NCBI RefSeq assembly: GCF_027942865.1
Contig: NC_134510.1
Coordinates: forward strand, 18,903,209-18,967,208
Direction of reading: 5' to 3'
Origin: Odontesthes bonariensis
Taxonomy: Eukaryota > Chordata > Actinopteri > Atheriniformes > Atherinopsidae
DNA: 64,000 nt
In this document: one piece after another, positions 35,136-46,488 of the stretch
Layout: every line of letters starts with the position of its first letter
Position numbering within the stretch: position 1 is the stretch's first letter
Notes under the pieces: model-generated
Database searches by the model: none
What the model was told of the DNA's origin: nothing
What the model saw: the letters and a program-made list of their open reading frames with translations, nothing else
Translations under genes and position numbers: made by a program

Positions 35136-38100
35136 CTAGCTGCAGAGGAGATCGTCCAGTCCAAGCGAGGGCATTTTATCAAAGTCACAGGCGTCAAACA
35201 AGTCGCTAATTCCCTGGTCGTCTCCCAAGCCTAAAAGGTAGTCATCTTGTTCCATGGGAGGCCCCAGGTTTAAGAAAGGCCCCAAGGATGACGGGATGGG
35301 GTCCTCTGTCTGCTGGAGAAGACTGGTGTAAGTGGACGAGATGGGGGAGAGAGTCGTCACGGAGACGGCGGAGGACGAGGCAGGTGCGGACAGGAAGGAG
35401 CTGGGAGAAATGGTTGTGCAGCTGGGATCTGTGAAATAAAACAACAAAAACTATGTATAGTCTCTTCATGACCATACATCCAACAAAAAGGTTCTACAAT
35501 CTAAATACAGCACGGTGGCATAAGAATATTCACGAGTATTTGTATGACAACACTTTTTCAGACTCCTCTGGTCAGAAAGGTGACGCAAAAAAATAAAAAA
35601 ATAAAACAAACATAAAACTCACTACATATGGATTCTTTTAAAGGTGCCACATTGATTCCTGAATTAAAGACCCGATGTCTGACCACAACGCACCTTGACC
35701 AACTTTGAGGAAAGGCGAGTTCCCATTGATATCTGTGTTGCAGTTTTTCACAGGACTCCTGATGTCATTCTCCTCATCTGGGCACAGCAGGACTTCTATA
35801 GGGCCCTTGGTGCTGGTCAGGTGTATAGATAAACTCTGGAGAGAGGAAATAACTGATCAAATCACAACAGGATGCGCAATTCCAGTTCAAAATGAGACTT
35901 CCAGTCTCATTTCCACCGCAATGCATCAGTGCTTACCACCATATACACACACCGTGTCCTGGAGTCTCTGCGCGTAATGGTGCACCTAACTAATTCGTAA
36001 CTCGGCCTAACGGATGCAATCAATTTTGCAACAGAGTCGGAGTTCTTTGGGTTTCTGTGCACGTGCACTCACCTCATCAGGGTCTGGTACTTCCAGTTTG
36101 GTGTCTGTGGGCGCTTTGACGACAATAACAGTCTGATCTCTGAGGCTCCCCACCTGTTTGATGTCTTGGTATGTCACATAAGCATATGTGGAAACTCGAG
36201 TGTTAAAGAAATAAAACCAACACCAGTATAGAACACGTTGATGCCGAACGTGCGTGTATATGCAACATGTTCTGGTAGCAAAAACCTGCTACTTTACATT
36301 TCATCTACAACATGTGACTGAAGAGACTGTTAAGAGTGACGGGAGGTCCTTTCTATATAGAGTGTTAGAAAATGAAGACCTGTCTATAAGCTTGGAATCT
36401 TTTTACTGATTTTCCAAATAAGGGCTAAAGAAGTACACTGCTGAAGTTTGTAGAGCTTTGAGATGAGAATAACCCTAATATAATGAACTGTGCTTATGAA
36501 CACATTTCAGAAACAACCCTTCTTTGATGCCATTTACCTGATGGATTATTAAAAACTTGCCTTCAAAACGAAAGGTACCTCGGAGCTACCGCGACTTCAG
36601 GGATCGCCAGATCCACAAACAAAAAGGATATCTCTGGTTGCCAGGTAACTCGCTCATGTGTCTCATATCGAGGCTGCATCTCTGGATGAGTTGCTCGAGC
36701 CTCTGCTCTTCTTCCTCGAGAGCAGAAACTTCGGCTGTGAGTCTTTGTCTCTGGCTCAGTGCCCCCTCTACCTCCAACAAACTGCAGCCCCTGTGAGCAA
36801 GAGGAGAGCGAGGAGAGCCAATTAGAGCCGTTTTAGTACTAGTTCAGTCTACTCTTCTGCAGCTAGCTTGGCAACGTGTAATTCGGATATTTGATTCAGT
36901 AGCTTCAACGGTGCAAAACAGGGTGTGAGCTCGGTTTTCAGCATCTGTTCCAGTGTAAATCCTCAGGGGGGGGGGGGGCTAGCTTGCTTACATGCAGATA
37001 TCTCAGAGGGATTGTTTGATTAAAAACATATAGAAGTGCTCTCGGTTTAACAACATCCTCAGATTCCCGTAATCCCATTTCCTGTAAACCACAATGATCT
37101 ACAAATCAAAATATCTCAGAGATCTTTATCTGTGGACATTTACAAGTCAAGTAAGTGAAATGGAAATGTATTTCTGCAAGGAGCTTGTGTCCTTAGGCCA
37201 ACCAGATCTCATTCAAAAGACACGGAAAACAGCACAGAGTCTTAAAATCAAAAACGAAACAGGCAGAGAACATCTTCATAACAGCAACTGAGCAAAACGT
37301 GGGGTAATACGTTTCACAAAATGACTTCATAAACCCACGAGTAGTTAATTCCCATTCATAGACTTGAGTGTGACAAACAAATAGAGGAGGACACAGGAAA
37401 CTGGAGTGCAGCACATTAAGGTGCCTTCATAAAACAAACTGAAATAGAGGGAGGAGATGCGATATGGAACAAGCCAGGAGCCACATCCAAACAAGTGCAA
37501 TTAATCATGTTTCTCTCTTTACTTTCTCAATAAAGTAATGTGTTAAAATCCAAAGGAGGCATATCCCAGATCATCATCACTTACATCCACTGAATGTTGT
37601 TCTTGGATTTCTTCTTGATAAGGTGAATGCCTTCTAGTACATTCGTGATATCGTACAGCCGTCTTTTTTGTACCTGAAAGAAAATGCAGATTACACTTAA
37701 ACATTTAGTCCATTTACCTGCATACAGCAGTGAAGAAAGAAACCACGAAGTACCACTGTTAACAGTATTTACAACTTGTTTTTTTTTTTTTACTGATTTT
37801 AAGAAACTTTGCACATCAAGAGCCGACTGAGGAGTTGTTGGAAAGTGAAAACACTTCACGGGTTACTCGATAAACAATTCATCACAAGCTAGCTTAGAAT
37901 ATTTAGGCTGCATTCACGTTACCAGGCTGCATCTCCATCTCCATCTCCTATCTGACTTTTTCTGGGCTGTGTTGACACAAATATCTGACCATCAGTACTG
38001 ATGTTCAAATCAGAGGTGTGTCACTTCAGAATGAGGTCCCAGATATATCAGATTTGTGACTATGCAGCGTTCATGTGATTCAATGCGACCATTTTCCTGA

Positions 38101-41100
38101 TTTGCGAGTGCCGAGTATGGTCATCGTCCCGCCGTGTCATCAACCTGAAACACTATTTGAGCGCTCGTCTAGCTTTATCTTGTGCCGCTCAATCTTTTTC
38201 TATATGGCCAGACAAATGTTTGCCGTCCCGTTGACCTCAATGGCATCCACAAATTTACATTTAACACCGTGTGTCACAATGGCATTTTCTGAATGATCTC
38301 GCATGACATTTTCGGTTGTCGGTGTCAAGCCTTCAGCATGCAACTTCAATATCTCCAAGGGCTCGCGCACACCTTGTCGACAAGCGCTCATCAGGAACGT
38401 CTGGAGCATCTGTCTCTTTTTGTGTGTAACGCACCGTCGCCGTTCTGTCACCTGTTCTGTATGATACTATCAAAAAGCACTAAAGACACACACCGCTCCG
38501 AAGGCTTCTTTTTCTTTTCTTACTTAAAATTAGGGAAAAAAAAACAGTGTGTGAAAAACTAAATACACCCTGACTGCTTCCATAGGAATGAAGAGGTTAA
38601 GCAGCGCTCAGGTGCTGTTTCTCAAATGCACCAGATTGACTGAGGTCATATCAGTATTGCTAAAAAAAAAAAGAGAGAGAGAAGAGAATCAAGGTGCTGC
38701 AAGTATGAGCAAAGCCAAGGAAGAAAGACATCAGCGGTGATCTTAAAGAAGCAACTGCTCCGGCCTATAGAACTGGGAAGACCCGCGAGGTCATTTCCAA
38801 ACAATCTGGAGTCCATCGTCCTAAAGAGGGGACATCCCAGCAAGCTCACCTCACTGTCAGACAGGGTGATGTACAGAGAAATTGCAAAAAAATAAGATAC
38901 ATCTCAGACTCTATAGGCCTCACTTTGCATTTAAGTTCATGACAGTAAAATCAGACAAAGACTGAACAGACACGACTTGTTTGGAAGGTTTACCGGGAGA
39001 AAAAGAACACGACAACATGGCTTAGGTTTGCAAAGTGGCGTCTGAAAAAAACCACGAGACTGATTGAAAAATGTCCTTTGCACAGACAAGCCCAAAGTGG
39101 TCAGAACGCAGAGCACCATACATAAGATTTCTGCACAAAAACCTCACACCGACTGTCAACCGCAGCGGTGGAGGGGTTTTGATCTGGGCTCGTAGACCTG
39201 GGCACCTCGCGGCCATTGAGTCAACCATGAACTCCTCTGTATACCAAACTATTCTACAGTCAAATGCGAGGCCATCTTGACAGTTCAAATGTAGCCAAAA
39301 ACTCAATCCTGCTAAAGGACAATCATTCCAAGTACCCCAGCAAATCTACAAAACTGACCGAAAGGCTGATAGCCTACAATCCTGAATGTAACCGAAGCAA
39401 CGTTGTAAAGAGGAGTGGACCAAGATTCCTCCACAGTGATCTGAGAGACAAATATCGTCGTACTGAAAGCCATTACTTCAAGTTCTTGCTGCCAGTGGTG
39501 GTTCCGTTGAATCACGAGGTGTACTTCTGATTGCACCACTTCTGCATCTTAGCTTAGTTTTCTCTTAAATAATTGATGACACAGCGTGTTCTATTCAATA
39601 GGTGACTCATCTGAAGTTGTAGTTGCCTAATTTTATGACCTCGTAAAGACAAGGCCTAAGGTGAAACTATTGGATATCAAATTACCTGTAAGGTTTCAGC
39701 TGCAAGGTTGAGGTCCAAAACACCATCGGAAGACTGAGCGAGCAGATCCACAAACTTCTTTGTCAACAGGCCCAAAGAAGTGTCGTATCGCGTCTTCTCT
39801 GGGGGAGATTTGGGCGCTGAGGGTGGACGAAAAATAGGAAAATCACATATTAAGCAATTCAAGCTTTTTTTTTGTTTTTCATCTCAAGCCACGTGGCAGT
39901 AGATCCACATCAAAGGATCCCACAGTTGCCCCGGATTAAAAAGAAAAGAAAGAAAACCGGGCTTATAAGGCCGAGCAGCGGGTGCCAAAAGCAGTATGAG
40001 GCGCAACAGCACGATTCAGACAAATCCGAGACGATTTACAATCATTTTCCCCAATAACCTCCTTAAAAAAAGATGGCTTTGAATGAGTTTTTCTGTTGAA
40101 ACGATACAATGCAGATAGTATATGCTCCTGTCCTTGGAAGGCAGTAGTCTAACGCCAGCTTCTCACGAGGCGGAACGTCGCGATTTTCATTTCTGCCTCC
40201 ATGTCCGAGTCCAGACCGGAGCATCCACACCAGCCCACTGAAATGTGTCTCTCGGCCGCGTGTCATCTTGAGTTTCGCTACGGTGCCTATTTTTTACCCA
40301 TGAGCTAATCGCCAGGGAAGCAGCTCTCGGCGAAATACACACCTATAACATTTGACGGTCAACCTGCTGACCTCATATCAGCAACAATACACCTTTCGCC
40401 GCATCTCACTTTTTATGTGCAGGCAATGTTTCAGACTCTCGAAACGCGGCTCGACTGTTGTGATGACCAGAAACCAAAATGTGACTTCATTTTAAGTTAC
40501 AACTGGTCAACTCTCACGTGTACACTTTCTGAGAGATAGGACATAACTTTGCATCTATGGCGAATACCAGAGACATCGCAGTGTTAAAAACAATGGTTTG
40601 AATACACACACACACACACACAGCTGTTCAGCAAAGCACATTCAAACAGTGTGCGTATATCAGGCTAAACACAAAGGTTTTGTTACTTTCACATAACAAA
40701 TACATTGATATGACAGGACATCAAGACACAAAGTTTGATTTGAATATTTGGAAATCTACATTTCTACGCTAAAGTGGGAGCCGTTGGGTGATCGCTTTAA
40801 TTTCTATGTGTCTATCATATTTCAGTCTTTCTTATTACTGAAACCTTTATGATCATTACTAAGTAAAACCGCTCTTCAACATGATAATGCCACTGTCTTC
40901 CAGGCGGTGTATAAAAGCTTCTTGTGGACCGTCTCTTGGTGCCGGATGAACCTGAATCGTTGTACTGTTAAACTCTACACGCGCCGTACAAACAGGACGT
41001 CGCTTTAAAAAAAAATAAAAATCAAAAATACACATCTGCTTCTTACTTCTCGGCGTCTTTATCCGTGCACCATTGGCTGCCGCGGCTCCTCCTCTACCTC

Positions 41101-43733
41101 TTGGAGTTCTGGCCGACTCCAACTGGTACTGGTGGTCTGAATCATCGAGGGCCAACCGCCTCTTCGCCTTTAAGGGAACAAAACATCAAATGAAATATGG
41201 TTACTTTAGATATTCGGCAGGTGACAGTTATGACCGATTCCATCTGACAGTTAATGACGCAACTGTCCTTCTTCAGCGACTCTCCCAATAATGCTACAAA
41301 AAAATTGTGCACATGATATAACAACAAGTCCAAAAGACTTGCAGAACTTGTTAAATGTGGACCAGCTGTTGATTAAATTCCACATTTCTGCAGTCCTATT
41401 TCTCTTCTGCCTTAATGACCCCAGGACCGATTTTTTTTCTCAATTAAAAAAAAAAAAGTAAAGAGAAAGGACATCCGTGATTAAATCTTTCTACATAACT
41501 TTTATTTGACATCAAAATGCCGATGCCTCATGTGAAATGTTGGCGGTTCGTCACACATGTAGTGGTACAGCTCATAAGCAGTAACGGTAACTCCATTTCC
41601 ATCTTTCCCAACTCCTAATAGCTTTAGAATGAGTCACATCGTCGGGATGGCTCGAAACGCTGCACAGTCGAGCCAAAGAAAACAACACAAGTGTACTCAG
41701 AGAGCCAAAATCAAGTCATTTCCCGTTTATATTAATAAAACCCAGATAAGAACATTTTCCTCGCAGCACAAGCTAAACAGCCATCCCCGACACCGTTAAA
41801 GATCGGATCCGACCCAGCTTTGTCTTTTCTTTTTAACCCAAAGACGACATTATAATCACAAATATAACCAAATCATAAAACTAGGGATGGGCTGCGTTTT
41901 CAAAAACCCAAATCAACTCCTGGCGGAAAATTAAAAGACACAGTTCTACCAGGCTCTCATTCAATTTGAATGAGAGCACATGTCAAGTTGCTGCCTCGGT
42001 ACTTTTTTTTTTTTTTCCATTAGCTCAAATATCAAAGAACAATTATGAAAGGACCTGCAAGATGCTCAACTTTATTCCTCCGTCAGTGCGTGTTGCTTTA
42101 TCTGCACGGACAAATTTACAATCAACATTATACTCGACACATAGTGCAACATTTCCCCATCGTGGTCCTGAGAGCCTGTTGTCTTGCATGTTTTGGCTGC
42201 AGCTCTGCACCCAAATCCCTGGTTCTAATTTATTTGGAAACACTGGACTTAGGAACACTCCTCAACCAGTGTGTTCCAAGAACCCACCCTATTTGGTGTC
42301 TTCAAGCAACAATGTGCAGCCAACATGGGTGTATACTGCACGACTCTCCGAATTCCTTGGAGAGCAGATCAGTTCACTTCCAGGAAATATAAAATGTTCA
42401 AATCCTTTTCCAGCTCATCCTCAATACAATCTCATTACTGATCTAGTGCAAGACTGAGAAGGAATAATGTGTCCTCTGACAGTCAAAGTGTCAGCCATTT
42501 TATAATCAGCAAGCAGCTCCCCTCACCCCTCTGCCTGGTCATGACTAAAGCCTGAGATACAGACTGGTTTGGTTAATAAAAGATGAACTGCAATGAACGA
42601 GCCAAAACCCTGAATGCTGTTCTAACTAATTCGTGTGGTTTGTGCATGTTGAGAATACAGGAAACGTGCAATCACCTCCAAAGCAACAAACTCGAGTTTC
42701 ACTTTACTTGGCATGAAAAGGCACCACAACCTCACTTTATTAACAAAGAGAAGCACGTAGAAACACTAGTGCAAATCACACGTCAATGTGGACAACGAGT
42801 TATAATCCTTCATTATCAATAATGCTACTAGCCTTCAAAGCTAATACACTTTCGAGCTAGATCCAAGTTGGCTTGCATCTTCAGAGACGACTTGGAGAAA
42901 TCCATGAGTAGTTTCAAAACTGCATCTGTGGAGCTGCATCTATACGAGAGCTCGTGCTTTTACAAGTTTCACAACTCGTACCTTCTTATGAAGCTAGAAC
43001 TAGAGCCTCTTACGGACAAGGCAACCCACTAACCCCACCAACCCCAAATAAAGACACCAACAGAAGCTACTAGGCCAACGCTAACGTTACTCATCTCTTA
43101 CCAATATTTCCATCTGGCTGCAAAGGTGAAGCGGACCCTAAAGCACCACGAAGTTAGCTAGCTCGCTGTTAGATGACAGGTCTGCAATTCTGCAAACGCT
43201 AAACTAACTTAAACTTGCTTTCAGTCTCCCCCGTGTTAACAAAACACTTAACCAGCCTATTTGGGTAACTTAGCTAGCGGTAGTTAGTTAGCTTCATCGC
43301 TAGGGTTGAGTCGTGGGAATGCCTTGGCTAAGTAGCTAACGTTAGCTGCCCGAACAACAAGCTCGGCTAGCATAGCAAGCTAACATTTTGTCGTGCCTAT
43401 GTCTGGTTGTAGCAAGCTAAATGTGTTAATACGGGCTGTGTAGATTTTTACCGGCGGTCTCCCAAGAGCGGGTCGTTGTCCTGCTCCGTTTGCTGCAGCT
43501 TGTTGTGGAGTTGTGTAAATGTTGTTAACCTGAGGCTCGGATAAACACACATTTGATGTCTGTGTAACGTTGCAAGGCGGTGGTGTGGTTATTATTTGGA
43601 TATACGTAGCATTAGATTGACCAGGGTTTAAACGATCCGTGAGAGCTGTTAAAATGATATTATTATCCAGAGGAGAGCCCCCAACCCCTGCTAAAATCAC
43701 TTTGTCCGGAGCCGAGGAGATCCCTCTTCTCAT
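35136..43733 (-). CDS. e2f3: Transcription factor E2F3 (E2f3a form), 443 residues
   Basis: There are eight coding exons: 43452-43733, 41047-41167, 39686-39816, 37585-37673, 36632-36790, 36073-36187, 35694-35835 and 35136-35428. All phases agree and give 443 residues (human 465). E2F3 is a nuclear activator that binds DNA with DP partners and drives S-phase genes under pRB control. Visible blocks are the cyclin A motif AKRRL (95-99), the winged-helix DNA-binding domain (~140-208) with the RRLYD motif (182-186), the leucine-rich DP dimerisation segment (209-261), the marked box (~262-345, [18 protein letters not shown]) and the C-terminal pRB-binding activation region [18 protein letters not shown] (408-425). 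The start MRRGIS matches the vertebrate E2F3a N-terminus, with A at -3. Intron 5 is AT-AC (U12 type); the others are GT-AG. For exon 7 the donor CAAG|gtgcgt was preferred over GTTG|gtcaag. The latter would drop two residues. Confidence 0.96.
36188..36631 (-). other. e2f3: U12-type AT-AC intron of e2f3 (intron 5)
   Basis: The 5' splice site reads CAGAG|ATATCCTTTTT, matching the U12 consensus (ATATCCTT). The 3' end is TTTCCAC|ATATGC, preceded by a branch-site-like TTTCTTTAAC (36202-36211) about 15 bases upstream. Joining these sites gives [11 protein letters not shown], exactly as in other E2Fs, while no GT-AG choice keeps both frame and conserved residues. U12 introns at this position in E2F genes are established knowledge. 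Confidence 0.9.
38540..39670 (+). mobile_element. Tc1/mariner transposon relic in e2f3 intron 3
   Basis: The plus-strand frame at 39071-39280 contains [15 protein letters not shown], then [20 protein letters not shown] and [11 protein letters not shown], the catalytic region of Tc1-like transposases. The upstream part (38640-38880) holds remnants of the N-terminal region with stops and a poly-A run. The flanks (GTGTGAAAAACTAAATACAC near 38550; ATAGGTGACTCATC near 39600) fit the element's terminal regions. Frameshifts make it inactive. It is opposite in orientation to e2f3. Confidence 0.75.
40604..40622. repeat. (CA)n microsatellite
   Basis: Nine CA units in e2f3 intron 2. Confidence 0.9.
43070..43400. 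repeat. Cluster of GCTAGC / GCTAACGTTAGC words
   Basis: Within ~330 bp, TAGC/GCTA tetramers recur many times in mixed orientations (GTTAGCTAGCTCGCTGTTAG near 43157, AACTTAGCTAGCGGTAG near 43267, GCTAACGTTAGCTGC near 43336, GGCTAGCATAGCAAGCTAAC near 43365). It is not a clean tandem repeat. I recall similar clusters near promoters in teleost genomes. Confidence 0.6.
43102..43113 (-). CDS. e2f3: Candidate alternative first coding exon of e2f3 (E2f3b-like)
   Basis: In e2f3 intron 1, minus strand, a start codon is followed by three codons and a near-consensus donor: ATG GAA ATA TTG|gtaagagatg. The phase is 0, the same as the main exon 1. Splicing to exon 2 would therefore give [13 protein letters not shown]. 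Mammalian E2F3b starts with a similarly tiny exon from an intronic promoter and joins at the same AKRRL site. The position and phase fit, but there is no direct evidence of transcription. Confidence 0.4.
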
Positions 43734-43859
43734 CTTGCGTATTCGGGGTAACCCCTTTCTTGTCTCTGAACTTTCGAGCACGTATGGCTGCTAATCCGTC
43801 GCAATAGTTACAAAAATAATCAGACCGAAGTAAAGACGAATGTCTGAATTATCGACTTT

Positions 43860-44230
43860 TAAAAAGTATTTTTCCCTAAGAAAGTGCATTTAGGCAGATG
43901 CAACGGATTTAAAAGTAGCGCAACTCTCGTCTCAGCCGTGTAGAAATGGCTTCAGGAAACGGCCTGATGAATGAAGGGATACGGTTTACGCGCTCAAGAG
44001 CCCTCCCGCGAAACTCAGATTTCCCGGGAAATTTTCGAACGGAATTTACATGCCCGACACCATTGGTCTTTCACAGATGAATCCCCACCCATACTACGGT
44101 TGAATTGACCAATGACAGCTCGAGATGTAGTTCGCCACGTGTTCATTGGCAGTTGTAAACAGGCGACGTCACATGTCACGCCTTGCGTGTTCCCGGTCAG
44201 GCCGCTGGGTGGCGCAAGTGGCCAATTTTC
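43860..44230 (-). promoter_or_regulatory. e2f3: e2f3 promoter with CCAAT boxes, E2F-like and CRE-like sites
   Basis: Upstream of the e2f3 start codon are four CCAAT pentamers: 44062-44066 (inverted), 44109-44113, 44145-44149 (inverted) and 44222-44226. An E2F-like GTTTCGCGGGAGGG (minus strand) lies at 44001-44014, a palindromic TTCCCGGGAA at 44021-44030, and a CRE-like GACGTCA at 44165-44171. No TATA box is evident. Autoregulation of E2F3a by E2F and NF-Y is established for mammals. Here only the motifs are seen. Confidence 0.55.
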
Positions 44231-44299
44231 CCAAGAAGAGAGCATCAAGGACACTCGAAACAGAACCGAAACACCAGAGTGGTGTAAAAACATTTAAGG

Positions 44300-46400
44300 C
44301 TTTATGAGGCTCTACGAAATACGATAATATACCAAAAAAATAACAACATTAGTATTATTACAAGCATATAAAAAAAAAGAGCAATTGCCATATTTTTCAT
44401 GTTTTATTTTTGTACCCATATAGTGTATTTTTGTGCCTACATAGGAGACCTGGAAAACCATAAAAATGTTTCCTTCTCTGTGAAGAAATAAATAAAAAAA
44501 TGTTTTAAAAAGTAAAAACGAAGTGACATATAGGTTAGGAATATGCAATCATTGCAGACCTGTTTGTAAAAGCATGAGTTAGAACACTGAACAGGAAGAC
44601 AAATTACATAATAAAATGCTTCATCCCTGCATGATGATTTTTCAAACAGTATGTGCACTATTATCAACATGTTAGGTGATTCTCAATCTCACAGCTGCCA
44701 TGTGTTGTGTTTAAGTTGAAATATAGGCTATTAGCTCTATACGAGTCATGTAAAACACTCAATGACAAGATGACAATGGTATTCTTTAACACAACATCCC
44801 AAACATATTACAGAAATCCCACAAGAGAAACTAGTTCTTGGCCCATGTTTGAATCAGGCCTGGACTTATTGGACTCTGGCGCATGTCCTCTACCGTTAGA
44901 GGACACCATCAGGGAACTTTTCAGTTTGGATTTGGCATATACTCTTTTTTAAATTGTGCCTGTGGCAGTTTTCTCTCGGTGCGCTTGTCCAAAAACATGT
45001 TTGTTGGGGGTAATCAGTGATTTCAGTCTGACTGTAGGTGTAACTGTGAGGATATTAGGTGAATGGCTACCTGTCAATGCTGTGTCCTGCTCCCAAACTA
45101 ATACATCAAACTCATAAGTGAAAGGCCAGCTGAAAAGAATAATACTCTGTCAATCTGTTTTTTTTTTAGTAGAGGTTGTATTTGGGACGCATATTTTTTT
45201 TCCAATACTCATACGATCTCCAACATTTCAACCTGAATACAAGCATTGAAGGATTTTGCAAATGACAATAATTTGATCTCCTTAGTAATGCTGCACAAGT
45301 GGGATTTCTTTGTAAAATATCTTATAGGAGCTAAGGGCCAAGTAACGCTTCACATTACCCATCTCCTCATGGCCTGATAACATAAAGGCTGAAGAGACTT
45401 ATTACAAAAAGGAGGTTCCTCATCCAAAGTAATTCACGAAGTAACAAAGTTATCTTTACACTAGATTAGTTTCCTGCACACACACACACACACACAGCAC
45501 TTACAATCAAAGAAAATCCTCTTTCTGGATGAGTTATCATTCATGTGAATGCGTTAGTTTCCTTTTTACTGATCCTTTTCTTCTTTTATTTGCCCCTTAT
45601 TTAGCCATACGGGACCCCGATTAGTTTATGAAATCTCTCCAGAGTGTCCGAGTCAAGATGGCAGTACTGAACAACGTTTCATACAGAAACAATTCACACA
45701 ATATAAAATGCCTCCCGAAATATGAAAGATAGACACAGAGATAGACGGAGCTACTGCTCACGCATTTTTATTCCAGGTGCAAAAAAAAAAAGGAGTACAA
45801 CAGCAACAAGTTTTCCTAGTTAAGTACAGCTTGTAAAATAAGGGTTCTTTCTAACTGATTTAACATCAAGTTATAAAAAATAATCTGAATAAAACCGGAA
45901 GTAGAGCTTTCACGTTTAATTGCTGTCCGAAAAAAAGCTGCCGAACAAGCTCGCATTTTCTCTTTTTATGTAGTCTTAGCTTCGAGATTGCTGCCAGATA
46001 AGACTTCAACATACAAAATAAATGTAAAGATTGTGTTTTAATTACAGCAACGGTTTTTTTGGGGGGGGGGGTTTGAGGGACATTGCGTGAGTGAGACAAG
46101 GCTACAAAAAAAAATGATTATGTCTCGAAATAGTGCGCAGCTTAAATTTCTTTCCGTTATTGTCGGATTTTCAACTTTTAAAGATTGTTAAAAGCACCTT
46201 TTAAAAAGAACAACAACAACAAAAAAGCTTTTACTTTTGTATACAGTAACCGGAAAACGTATATTTTATCGCCTCAGCTGTTCTTGACGCGGAGGAGAGG
46301 ATGGGGGGGGGACTGGGGAGGCGTGCAGATTGTGACTTCTTTGGGAGCGAGACTGGTTTGGCTTCTCACACGCCCTCTGAGGAAAACGATGTGTCTCGGT
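44300..46400. other. Intergenic region between e2f3 and mboat1
   Basis: This is AT-rich unique DNA with a CA microsatellite at 45477-45496 and homopolymer runs (A at 45781-45790, G near 46060-46070). Short open frames have no recognisable protein or splice context. The last ~200 bp before 46489 are more G/C-rich and probably include the mboat1 5' UTR and core promoter; no TATA box stands out. Confidence 0.6.
45477..45496. repeat. (CA)n microsatellite
   Basis: Ten CA units in the e2f3-mboat1 intergenic region. Confidence 0.9.
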
Positions 46401-46488
46401 CTGGTCACAGAAAATAGTGAGCAGCTTATCAGAAAAGACGCAAAAAGGACAAAGCGGGAAGTCGTAAAAGCCGGAGAAACTACGCAAG

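Noticed and set aside
41966..42457. 163-residue plus-strand frame in e2f3 intron 1
   Set aside because: Lies opposite to e2f3 within an intron. No recognised protein, no splice or promoter support, and the overlapping frames are equally open.
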